Assembly (NCBI GenBank): GCA_905116865.2 | Contig: CAJHNH020002446.1 | Span: 1 to 64,000 of the forward strand | Length of the DNA: 64,000 nt | DNA from: Candidula unifasciata | Lineage: Eukaryota > Mollusca > Gastropoda > Stylommatophora > Geomitridae | Direction: 5' to 3' | Shown: positions 24,247-33,993 of the stretch, piece by piece | How positions within the stretch are numbered: the stretch's first letter is position 1 | How the letters are laid out: every line of letters starts with the position of its first letter | Notes under the pieces: generated by a model | Told to the model about the DNA's origin: nothing | Seen by the model: the letters and a program-made list of their open reading frames with translations, nothing else | Database searches by the model: none | Position numbers and translations under genes: made by a program

Positions 24247-24478
24247 GGATAGTTGCGTATTCTTTACAGGGCGTTGCAGAACCAACACCAGCAGCCCTTG
24301 GCTGTTGTGTGATATCTCTAGGCAAATTTACGTCCAGCAGTTTGCCATTGCTACTGGACGGTCGGCCCCCTGATACTACTGTCGAAACCAACGCAAGGCG
24401 CATGGTCCGTAGCTGGGATCGAACCCAGCACCCCGGCGTTACGAAGCGTTCGCATCGACTTAGCCACAGAACCGACCT
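24247..24478 (-). repeat. SINE-C, full length, 10-bp target duplication
   Basis: 232 bp, same blocks as 19.6 kb (gttgcagaaccaacaccagc, ctaggcaaatttacgtcc, caacgcaaggcgcatgg). The head's B box reads gggttcgatccc on the minus strand. The duplication cgactgtaaa lies at 24,237-24,246 and 24,479-24,488. Confidence 0.88.
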
Positions 24479-24685
24479 CGACTGTAAAATAGAAGCATTT
24501 TCTTAACCTGGCGATTCCAAGAAGCTAGTGACGTATTTTCTCCCGGAAAGACATCATATAACCTTATTAAATTTGAAAACAAAAGAAACCAAATCGACCA
24601 GTTTCCTTTGACACCAATCTGTGCGTATTAGTGGGTTTAGGGGAGGGGATGCTGGCTAAAGCTAAGGAGGAGAGAATGATCTGTG

Positions 24686-24778
24686 TGGGTGAATGAGAAG
24701 ACATCACAAGTTCCAGTGCGAGGTAGGTGGGTGAATGAGAAGACATCACAAGTTCCAGTGCGAGGTAGGTGGGTGAAT
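24686..24778. repeat. 42-bp tandem duplication
   Basis: Two adjacent near-identical 42-bp units (gggtgaatgagaagacatca...gcgaggtaggt) lie just before the 41-bp minisatellite and may share an origin with it. Confidence 0.85.
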
Positions 24779-24799
24779 TAGATGCCTTTTGGAGTGTCA

Positions 24800-25745
24800 T
24801 AATGGCTGTCTATGGAGCGTTGACTGGTTGGAGTAGGATAATGACAGTCTGTATGGAAGAATGACTGGTTGGAGTAGGATAATGACTGTCTGTATGAAAG
24901 AATGCGTGGTTGGAGTGGGATAATGACTGTCTATATGGAAGAATGACTGGCTGGAGTGGGATAATGACTGTCTGTATGGAAGAATGCGTGGTTGGAGTGG
25001 GATAATGACTGTCTACATGGAAGAATGACTGGTTGGAGTGGAATAATGACTGTCTTTATGGAGGAATGACTGGTTGGAGTGGGATAATGACTGTCTATAC
25101 GGAAGAATGACTTGCTGGAGTTTGATAATGACTGTCCATATGAAAGAATGACTGGTTGGAGTGGGATAATTACTGTCTATATTGAAGAATGACCGGCTGG
25201 AGTGGGATAATGACTGTTTATATGGAAGAATTACTGGCTAGAATTTGATAATGACTGTCTACAAAGAAGAATGTTTGGCTGGAGTGGAATAATGACTGTC
25301 TAGGTGGGTAAAAGAATGACTGGTTGGAGTAGGATAATGACTGTCTACATAGAACAATGACTGATTGGAGTAGGATAATGATTGTCTATATGGAAGAATG
25401 ACTGGTTGGAGTAGGATAATGACTGTCTACATGGAAGAATGACTGGTTGGAGTGGGATAATTACTGTCTATTTCGAAGAATGACTTGTTGGAGTAGGATA
25501 ATGACTGTTTACATGGAAGAATGACTGGTTGGAGTAGGATAATGACTGTTTACATGGAAGAATGACTGGTTGGAGTGGGATAATAACTGTCTAGGTGGGT
25601 GGAAGAATTACTGGTTGGGGTAGGATAATGACTGTCTATATGGAAGAATGACTGGTTGGAGAGGGAGAATGACTGTCTATTTTGAAGAATGACTAGTTGG
25701 AGTTGGATAATACTTGTTTTAATGGGAGAATGACTGGCTGGACTT
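24800..25745. repeat. 41-bp minisatellite, about 23 units
   Basis: The unit contains tggttggagtaggataatga, ctgtctatatgg and aagaatgac. Units differ by point changes (tggctgg/tggttgg, ctatat/ctacat/tttcga), and a few carry a small insertion (taggtgggt near 25,302 and 25,595). All frames are interrupted, so it is non-coding. Confidence 0.95.
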
Positions 25746-26066
25746 TTCTTAGACAAATGGATTCTACCTTTAAAGGAAACACCCTTGATTAGGCGACATG
25801 TACGACATGTTTGTTGGGGGGGGGGGGGGGGAGGGCATTTTTTTTTTTTTTTTTTTTTTTTAGAATGGAACCCTAGAATTCACGAGGGTATATGATTAAT
25901 GTTTTATTTAAACCGTTCACTAAACTACTTGTTTGATGTGAATAGTCTGTGTAGGCGTTGGAATATGATGTCCATGCAAATTGTTTAGTATTATTTTTCT
26001 GCATTTGAACAAGGCTTACGCACCTTAAGCCCAGCCTCCTAGCCAAATATAAGAGTGCTACGCTCT
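25746..26066. other. Homopolymers, no gene seen
   Basis: A G run at 25,817-25,831 and a T run of about 23 at 25,838-25,861 are followed by unremarkable sequence. Confidence 0.5.
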
Positions 26067-26080
26067 CTTCTCAAGAGATT

Positions 26081-26319
26081 GGGGATACCTTATTATATAA
26101 CTTTTCGTCCTTCTTAGGACGTTATTTTTTGTTATTTGAAGCCCCACTCTGGCTTTTGCCAGGGGCCGCAATATAGGCAGGTCATCTTTATGGCCAAATG
26201 TCTGAACGCGGTTTCTGGGACCTCTCCACGGTGATCCTCATCCGCATGGTGGCACTTTGTGTCATCGGGTGTTTATCGCTTGTGTGATGTCCTGGTGGGG
26301 TAAAAAATCCAATCCAATC
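26081..26319 (+). repeat. Repeat K, complete, 14-bp target duplication
   Basis: 239 bp with ggcttttgccaggggccgc, gacctctccacggtgatcc, ggtggcactttgtgtcatcg and gtcctggtggggtaaaaa, ending in aatccaatccaatc. It is flanked by exact cttctcaagagatt at 26,067-26,080 and 26,320-26,333. Size, tail and duplication look SINE-like, but no tRNA, 7SL or 5S head is visible. Confidence 0.85.
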
Positions 26320-26429
26320 CTTCTCAAGAGATTTGTGTTTTGGCGGCGCGCCAGGAAGTTTATTGTTTACATTCATTTTAATGTCTGCTATATTCTATAA
26401 TAAAGTAAAGTAAATGAGCATTATTCACA

Positions 26430-26715
26430 GCTTTTAGACGTTTTAGGTATATAGGACTAGACCTATATACTCGGCAATCGGTGGGTGATGTGGTCAGCAG
26501 TGCGCCGACCACCTTTGCTTCCAGTGACTTTATCTGGTTCCCATTTAAGGCTGGGTCGACCTGGTAGCCATAATAAATAATTTTTTTCAAGTCCGTATAT
26601 TTTTGTTTGGTTTTATATCTGTTCATGAAAAAAAAGTCCGGCTCAGTCAGAATCTGAACCAACGAGCTTCGAAACGATATGTGGGCGTTTAGCCGCTAAA
26701 ATACGTCGGCTGTCA
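26430..26715 (-). repeat. SINE-D, near full length
   Basis: Reverse strand: head with cgtattttagcggctaaac and gttcagattctgac, then ggtcgacccagcc, aaatgggaacc and the ccaccgattgccgag/tatatagg end. Orientation and order follow the 11.4-kb copy. Confidence 0.62.
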
Positions 26716-26886
26716 ACAGGAAAAAACATTTTGCCTGTGTGGCTATTTTTAGAATGTTGTTTTGTTACGCTAATGTATGCCCTTGGACAGCCAAAATAGC
26801 CAATCTAGATGTTTTGAAAAAGGTTAAGATTCACTGTATTCTTGCAATAAACATCAGAAAGAGGCAGTTGTTCTTTTATTGGCTAC

Positions 26887-26888
<2 letters not shown>

Positions 26889-26962
<74 letters not shown>
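26889..26962. repeat. (AG)n microsatellite
   Basis: About 74 bp of pure AG. Confidence 0.95.
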
Positions 26963-26966
<4 letters not shown>

Positions 26967-27099
26967 AACATATGGCAACTGGAGTGATTTCTGGAAAGGC
27001 GGAGAGGATGGCACTGTGAAATGATTCTTGACAGCCTCAATAATTGATATGTGTTGTTGAAGATCGCAAAATGTGGGAAAACATTCATGACAACCCCAT

Positions 27100-27265
27100 T
27101 TGGAAATGCGCTTGATGGTGGTGTTGGCAGTGGTGGTCGTGGGGCTATTGATGGTGGTAATGGTGGTGTTGATGTTTTAGGTGGTTGTGGTGGTGGTATG
27201 ATGGTTTTGGTTGTTGTGTGATGGTGGTGTAATGGTGATGGTCGTCGTCTTTTTGGTGATGATTT
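27100..27265. repeat. Impure GTG/GTT simple repeat
   Basis: A run of gtggtg, gttgtg and gatggt triplets that gives Pro/Thr/His-rich minus-strand frames; low complexity, not a gene. Confidence 0.75.
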
Positions 27266-27768
27266 CAGCATTTGATTTTACAAAATTTGGTCATCCTGGT
27301 CTGTGATAAATATGAATGCCCAATGGGATGTAAGAACGGCTGACCATGAATGTGAAGTTGGATGGAGGTTACGGTGGGCCTCTGAGATGCGTGCTAATCT
27401 GGTGTGTTTCGGTCCAGATTCCCATCGCAGCAGGTCTTTAAAAACTGAAACTGAATTTTCTGTTAGAAAATGCCCAGTTAGATATCGACCATAACACCAG
27501 TGAATTCCTTGTGAGTCATCGAGATATGGAGACACAAGATTATGCCTTTTGGGCCTCGTAGTTGTATAAAGGTCCATTACTTTTACTCTGCGCAACTGAA
27601 AAACAGACAATGTTTTAAAATGTACTCAGTAAAAGCGCAGGGAATCGCAGGTCTAACCTCACAATAAATGGCTGGTTCCATTGGTGTCCCATTCCTGTGT
27701 AATCTAGTATTTAACTTATACAATCAGCTGCTACGATGTTTTCACAAACTGTGGTTGGATCATATTAG

Positions 27769-27961
27769 GTCAAGTTCCCACACAGCTGTCCACTCTATCA
27801 CACGTGACAATGTATCAGAAGATTGCATCATTTACACTGGTATTTTAGGCAGCCACACAATGTCGTCAAGTTCCCACACAGCTGTTCATTCTCATCACAT
27901 GTGACAATGTATCAGAAGATTGCATCATTTACACTGGTATTTTGACCAGCCACACAATGTC
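27769..27961 (+). repeat. 97-bp tandem duplication
   Basis: Two adjacent units (caagttcccacacagctgt, gtgacaatgtatcagaag, ttgcatcatttacactggta, agccacacaatgtc) differ by a handful of bases. Confidence 0.9.
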
Positions 27962-27979
27962 TTTGAACGACCTGTTCTT

Positions 27980-28201
27980 GTTTGTTTGTTTGTTTTAATA
28001 TCCAGAAGCCATGAGTTGTTAACCCGTAGGCTCGGTATTATGGATATCGCAACCTTTCGGCTTTTATTCTATTGTAAATACCGTAAATCTGGGAGAAATG
28101 TGGCTTTTCTGCCTACCCCCGGGAGTGAACCTGGACCACAAGGAGTTCGTCACCCGGTCACAGCGCAATCCGGTTTAGCCAACTACGCTAGAGAGCCGGG
28201 C
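27980..28201 (-). repeat. SINE-B, full length, 14-bp target duplication
   Basis: 222 bp on the minus strand. It shares head (gctctctagcgtagttggc), B box region and (AAAC)n tail with the 6.9-kb copy. The exact direct repeat aacgacctgttctt lies at 27,966-27,979 and 28,202-28,215. Confidence 0.9.
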
Positions 28202-28364
28202 AACGACCTGTTCTTAAATTATAGGATTAAAAACAATGATGCAGTCATGATATGATGACAATTAGTACGCTGTGGAGACGATAATTTCAGCAGCAGTGAA
28301 AACTAGATTCTGCGCAACCATTCTTCTTATGTCACAGTCACAACTGTCTGTATTGACCACTTTT

Positions 28365-28565
28365 GAGGGCGATGTAGACTGGGGAGGGGGGCGGGGCGGT
28401 TGTGAGACAGAGGTTTGGAGCTACTTGGCTTCCGCTATCGCCACCGACTGTGCAAATTAGGACGTTTAATTTTGTCCCCGACAGAAAAACTTATCATCTT
28501 ACCGAAGCCGGGTCTCCTTCACGAGCTACCGAAGTGAAAACTAATGCTTGCAGTTGCCAGGAGTG
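28365..28565 (+). repeat. Repeat N copy 2
   Basis: Counterpart of 23,305-23,500; see the matching words given there. Confidence 0.4.
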
Positions 28566-28879
28566 CACTGTGTCCTATTTAAAGTGTTAAAGAAAAACAG
28601 CCATCTTAAAATGTTGTCAAAGATCTCAAAATAAAGTTAAGAAAACTAACATGCCAGTTATCAACTATAATATATGTAACGACTACTATTTGTTCAAGGT
28701 TCAACTGGCCTGGTTGGGATTTATTAAGACTTCGATCCATGTTGTAAACTGGTTTTTTTTTTTTCTTTTTTTTTTCAAATATCTAAAACGCGTGAATATA
28801 GTTAAATTTTGTTTAATCCTGCAGTGCTGTGCTGAATCTTGAGGTGGGAACTTTAACTAACCTAGAGCGATGGGAGAGA

Positions 28880-29168
28880 GATGATCAATTTTCATCGAGA
28901 ACAAAAATAAAGAAAAGAAAGTGGTGTTGGACAGGCTGAGAAAAGCTGAGAACAAAATAACTAGAATGTCTTTGCTCTGAACCCCACAGGTACATAGAAA
29001 TAAAGGCAGGGGGAAATATACACGCGAAAAGGTGAGCTAGAGAGTAAAGTTAATGAAGTTAGGGAGGAGATAGGTTGAGTTGAATGTGATTGCGAAGGAT
29101 AGGACATCGGGTGAGTTGACAGAGGGTTTATGCTCCACTGGGGAAAACAGAGCAAAAGAGGGAGCTAT
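28880..29168 (+). repeat. LINE-a C-terminal fragment, plus strand
   Basis: Reads as a decayed version of the LINE-a end: cttgctctgaaccccacagg aligns with the WNPQG region. Then ctagagagtaaagttaatga, gcgaaggatagga and tttatgctccactgggg lead to an A/G-rich end. Confidence 0.65.
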
Positions 29169-29318
29169 CAAATTCTAATACTGTTTGTGTACACACCATA
29201 CATTTCTGTTATTGGAGAAGTGAGAGGAAGATCTGCAACACCGTCTTGATCGAGGTGGTACTTCAGTATCAGGCTAGATAAAAGATCAACCCCTTCGAGA
29301 GACTGCCCTGGTTTGTCA

Positions 29319-29439
29319 TGCCATACATTGACGTGTGTAGAAACCAGGAACACGATTGGTGCCATACATAGACGTGTGTAGAAACCAGGAACACGATTGG
29401 TGCCATACATAGACGTGTGTAGAAACCAGGAACACGATG
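29319..29439. repeat. 41-bp tandem triplication
   Basis: Three almost identical 41-bp units starting tgccatacat at 29,319, 29,360 and 29,401 (gacgtgtgtagaaaccagg). Open in one minus-strand frame by chance. Confidence 0.9.
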
Positions 29440-29800
29440 CCATGACAACATCAGAGCAACCGCAGAGGCATCTGGTGTCTATGGTCGATTTTTCAAAAGA
29501 TCGAAAACTAGAACTCTGAGCCTCCCTCGACAACATACGTGTAAAGAAATCAAATAAAGAAGAAGAAGAAACATTTGTAGATGAACCTAATTCTGTCAGG
29601 CTCGTCGCCTCGACGAAATCAGGGGCCTATGGTGCTCAGATGGCTTATAATTTTATATACGGTGGGGCACAATGAGTTTAAGCCTTGGTTAAGATCGTAG
29701 TAGTAATAATAAAGATAATTATTATTATGTGCTAAATTGTAAATAAATAATATGTTTGAAATAATATTAAATGAATAAATAAATACTTGAGAAGAGAAAG

Positions 29801-29871
29801 TCTATACATGGTTAGAGGGAACCGTCTATGCATGGTTAGAGGGAACCCTCTATACATGGTTGGAGGGAACC
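29801..29871. repeat. 24-bp tandem triplication
   Basis: Three units of tctatacatggttagaggga plus accc/accg. The 24-bp period keeps frame, so a short peptide repeat appears on the minus strand; nothing else supports coding. Confidence 0.85.
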
Positions 29872-30815
29872 CAAGTCCGTTTTCAAATTTTATGAAGGGT
29901 GGGAGCTCAATTCCATAAGAATTATTGAGATTCCCTAAAAATTGTTGCAATTTGCAGGAGCGTCGGTTTCTGGCGCCTATGCACATTATAGGTGAAAGTC
30001 TAAGGGCTTCAACGACAGTAATGTCAGTGTGCTATAATGCAGAGTTAACAGTTAGGGTTTTTAGATGGTTCACAATTAGTTAATTGTATGCAACTGCCAA
30101 AATAAGGTAGAATAAGAAGTAAAACCCTTTTCTTTATCTCAGGTAAAGATTAACGATTGCGTAACGTCATTCTTGTTCATTCTATAATTTCTAAGGTGGG
30201 CGGAAGAAACATTCAAAGGCAAAGAGAATTTAAAAGCAGGTGAATTTATTCCATTACAGCTATTTTTATCCTATCTGTTTCAGCCTCTGATCGCCAGCAA
30301 ATCGCCACATAAAGCCTGTAGCTACAGCAACAGTCGCCGAAGACCCATGGAATTCCATAACTCACGTTCGGAACCCACAGCATTCGGAGCTCAAGGCTAA
30401 CCTCATAACAACTGAACCAGTGAGATTCCGGAAGAAACGATTAACCGTGGATTCCAGTTTCGTTTATAAAATTATCTTTCACCTTAAAAAAATTTGTTTC
30501 GCTGTAAGTTTGTGATGCGTTTTCAACTCCCACCAAAACAATTCTGCAATTATTTGCAACGAAGCAAGGGGATTTCCGTTTAATTCTTCTTAATTCCTTC
30601 AGTTTGGATTTCTTATTCCTGTGTCATGACTATCTTTTTATTGCTAGCTAGTAATTACCACAGTAAATATCCCAGTGTCCAGTGTGTATTCTCTTATTCT
30701 TCACTCGCTGTGTGAAACAATCACTTTGCCCTCTTGTGTCCTTTCAGTTTCATGTTCTTACTATTCCCCGTCTAGACTTCAGGTTACTTCCTGACTGTCT
30801 GGTGTCCTAATATAA
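29872..30815. other. No feature seen
   Basis: AT-rich DNA with no supported gene or repeat. Confidence 0.4.
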
Positions 30816-30899
30816 CCTTACGATTGAATGGGGCTTACCGGGATTTTCATCCTGGGGAACACAATCAGACAGATTTGCATCCTTGAGAACATTAGGCGA

Positions 30900-31218
30900 A
30901 GAGAAAATTGGGTCAGAGTGCCACCTGAGCGGTCAGACTTGTGTAGAGTCATAATCACGCTGAGCCGGGAATGCCAGCAGGTGCCACATGGGTGGAAATT
31001 CAGCACTTAATTCAAGATAATGCTCGCTCAGAGGATTTGATCACTTACACAGACGGTTTAGTGTCAAGAGGCAAAAGAAGTGATTGGGACTTCTTAGCAA
31101 AAGTTAATGGTCGACGTTTGGTGCAGGAGAGCCTAGCATATGATACCACAACATCCAGCTTAAGAATGGAGGGGAAGGCGGTCACTGCAGCTTTCCGCTT
31201 TCTAGAGAACACCACACA

Positions 31219-31255
<37 letters not shown>

Positions 31256-31735
31256 CGTGATTGTAACTGATTCAGAAAGCATGCTGAGGAAGATCAGAAC
31301 AGGTATGCTTCGTGCAGAGTGACATGCATCGCTGCGGAGGACACGGGTTAGGAGTATTGTCTAGATTTTTTTCACCGGGTCCCGCCAGTGTGTTGGGAAA
31401 TGATCAGGCGGACAGACTGGCTGGCTCTGCACAACTTGGTGAAATTCTGATACATGATAAGGCAGACGTCTTTAGGGCCTTGTGGGAGAGCGTGTACAGT
31501 TCGGAGGAGCAGATGGATCACCACAGTCTGGTGAGATTGAGGCAGCGGGGAGTGACGAGAGGTTCTGGCAGATGCTCGAGGCTCAGAGGAAAGCCAAGAC
31601 GGACGTTTAATCAGAATGCTACTGGCACCATTAGTATCAGAACTCTTCGCTGGCTGCTGAAGATGGGAATGGAGCGCTTATGGGAATGCCCCAATACTGT
31701 GATGTCGGTTCTTGAATCAAATCAATCAAAAACCA
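30900..31735 (+). pseudogene. RNH-LINE fragment with RNase H domain
   Basis: Catalytic blocks of a type I RNase H are visible: ITYTDGLVSRG (first Asp), SLRMEGKAVTAA (Glu) and, after an intruding (CA)n at 31,208-31,254, VTDSESMLRK (second Asp). In a shifted frame comes GNDQADRLAGSAQL. A C-terminal stretch follows (MDHHSLVRLRQRGVTR, TISIRTLRWLLKMG, ERLWECP) and the end is aatcaaatcaatcaaaaacc. RNase H degrades the RNA template during retrotransposition. Frameshifts at the CA repeat and a stop after RTGMLRAE make it non-functional. Fragments of the same family lie at 6.3, 13.5, 39.8, 43.3 and 52.4 kb. Confidence 0.8.
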
Positions 31736-31825
31736 ATCAATCATCCTGGGGAGTGTCAATGCTACGGAACTACAATCCTGTACGGAATAAAATGCAACCA
31801 ACTTTCAAGTCCGTTTCTTTGAAGT

Positions 31826-32040
31826 GTCTCTGGTTAGGTAGTCATTCCTCTTGAGTGTAAGGCGGCGCATAAGGAAGAGGTCATAGCTCTCCATGTCTGG
31901 CGGTTCGTTGCCACCTGATTTAGGTCTTGATGTTCATTAGACCATAGTTGAGCCTTTCCTGATGATGGTTCTACGCAAAGTCTCTCTTGGTCTTCCCTGT
32001 TTGCTTTTCCCTACCAGTGTCCATATGAGGGTGTGATGGG
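31826..32040 (-). pseudogene. LINE C-terminal tail, minus strand
   Basis: Reverse-strand reading includes GKSKQGRPRETLRRTI and then, in a shifted frame, QVATNRQTWRAMTSSLCAAL, a common C-terminus of RTE-like LINEs. No catalytic domain present. Confidence 0.6.
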
Positions 32041-32084
32041 AGAGTCTTGTCGTATCCATTCTGTGCGTAGCCGATGTATGAACA

Positions 32085-32372
32085 ACACCATGGGGCAAAT
32101 TCCCTGAGAAACAGAAGATCAGATAGTTTGGTCACTTAGTAAGAATACAGCCAGAATAACTACCAGTGCAAGCGCTACACAAGAAAGCGTCTAAAGTGAA
32201 AGCAAGAGGCCGTCCTATGAGTATAGGGACTGATGACATTAAAGAGCGCCTACATCGACACGGAATGGCAGAAGCCATTGCTGCCCATCAAGCAATGGAT
32301 CGCTAACTGTTCCTCCCCACAACGTTTAACTGCAGTAGTGGGAACTGACGATGATGATGATTGAAATAAAAT
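32085..32372 (+). pseudogene. LINE C-terminal tail with (GAT)n end
   Basis: Reads WFGHLVRIQPEQLPVQAL, then KARGRPMSIGTDDIKERL, then IAAHQAMDR and stop, ending in gatgatgatgat at 32,348-32,362. Sits next to a tail of opposite orientation. Confidence 0.68.
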
Positions 32373-32543
32373 TGTTTTCAGATGTTACTCAGAGCTTATT
32401 AGAGGGTTATATAATATAATTTCTGTCATTTTTCAAACACATTTTTATAATTTCTTTTGGTAAAAAATTGTCGACAGTCATTATCATGTAGCAGGTCCTT
32501 TGCAGAACGTCGCTCTCATACTAGAGACAACATTGCAGACATA

Positions 32544-32769
32544 GGTTAGTTGCGTATCCTTTACAGGAGTTTGCAGAACCAACCCCAGCAGCCACTGGCT
32601 GTTGTGTGGTTTATCTAGGCAAATTTACGTCCAATAGTTTGCCATTGCCGCTAAACGGTCGGCTTTCATGATATAACTGTCGATACCAACGCAAGGCGCA
32701 TGGCATGCAGTTGAGATCGAACCCGGCATCCCGGCATTACGAAGCGTTCGCATCGACTGAGCCACAGAG
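32544..32769 (-). repeat. SINE-C, full length, about 9-bp target duplication
   Basis: Same blocks as at 24.2 kb (gttgcgtatcctttacagg, caaccccagcagcc, caacgcaaggcgcatggc; B box gggttcgatctc on the minus strand). Flanks read cattgcagacata and cattgcagatata. Confidence 0.85.
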
Positions 32770-33161
32770 CATTGCAGATATATATAGTCAATTTCAAGTT
32801 GAACGAATGAAAAAGAAGTGCTTTTGCATGTCTCATTTTCCACGAGGTTAAGATTTTAAAATTTACAATTATGCAAGTATATCAGGGTTTTTTTTATTTT
32901 AAAATGTATATGACATTTTTTTCCAAGAAAAATTGATGTGACATTAGTGCACTTACAACAATATCATATACTCCAAGGATTGTCACGTAAACAGTGAAAT
33001 ATTTTTTAACACTAATTTCAAGTTTAGGATTTCCCCATAACAAAAACCGGGTGATATCTTTAGCAATGAACTTCAAGGGCTCGGAACGCTGAAGAAGAAA
33101 AAGAAAATAGCCTTGAAATTGACGTAAACAACTTTCCGAAGCTAGTAATTTCCCAAGAGAT

Positions 33162-33163
<2 letters not shown>

Positions 33164-33241
<78 letters not shown>
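33164..33241. repeat. (TC)n microsatellite
   Basis: About 78 bp of pure TC. Confidence 0.95.
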
Positions 33242-33245
<4 letters not shown>

Positions 33246-33289
33246 CTTTTTCTCTATACTATTTCCATCTCGCCCTAATATGGGACACA

Positions 33290-33450
33290 TTTTTTAAGCC
33301 CCACCTGGTTGTAGTCGGGGGTCCTAATAAAAACTAACGGTTGAACAAGGTTTTTGAGACTTGTACCCTGGTGAGTCTCATTCGAAAAGCTGCGATTTGA
33401 GTCACCGGGTGTTTATCGCCCATTGTGCGATCCTGGTGGGGTTAAAAACA
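33290..33450 (+). repeat. Repeat K, diverged copy
   Basis: gccccacctggttgtagtcgg, caccgggtgtttatcgcc and gatcctggtggggttaaaaa follow the order of the intact K at 26.1 kb. Confidence 0.65.
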
Positions 33451-33607
33451 CATTTGTCTTTTTCTTCTCTTCCTCTATTTATTTCAAAGACGTGTGTGGG
33501 AACGGAGGGAGGGTTGAGGAAGAGGTTGGAAGAATCTTTGTTGTTGTTCATTTTGTAGTGTATTAATTTGGTCTTCTTTTCTCTAAAAACTGTTCGGTAT
33601 GTAATTT

Positions 33608-33896
33608 TGCGGCGTCCGTGGCTAAGGCGTTGCGAGTCCGACTCGTAAGCCAGCATACCGCGATCGAAACCCACTGCAGGCTGCGTGGATTTTTGTCGTG
33701 GTATGGGACGTCGCAGGTCGACCCAGCCTAAAGTGGGTACCAGGATAGGCTGTCCTGGGAAAGTAAAGACAGCCGGCGTAATGCTGACCACATTACCCAC
33801 AGAGTGCTGATGGTCTGTAAAAATATGGGACGCTCTGCCCATATGCCCTATGCGCCGAGAGGCGTGAAAAGGGATCTTTACTTTTTTCTTTACTTT
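33608..33896 (+). repeat. SINE-A, full length, 8-bp target duplication
   Basis: Reference-quality copy. Head: gcggcgtccgtggctaaggc, ending in the B-box-like cgatcgaaaccc. Body: gtcgacccagcc, gggtaccagga, gaaagtaaagacagccggcg, gctgaccacat. End: ggcgtgaaaagggatctttact. Flanks carry tgtaattt at 33,600-33,607 and 33,897-33,904. Confidence 0.88.
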
Positions 33897-33993
33897 TGTA
33901 ATTTCATCTTTTCATCGGTGTTTTTCTTTCTTTAAGCTCGTTATGTTTCTTCAGCGTGGCTCTCTGATGGTGGCTAGCACCATGACACTCGTT

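Noticed and set aside
26888..27271. Pro/Thr/Ser-rich minus-strand frame
   Set aside because: Composed of (AG)n and GTG/GTT simple repeat.
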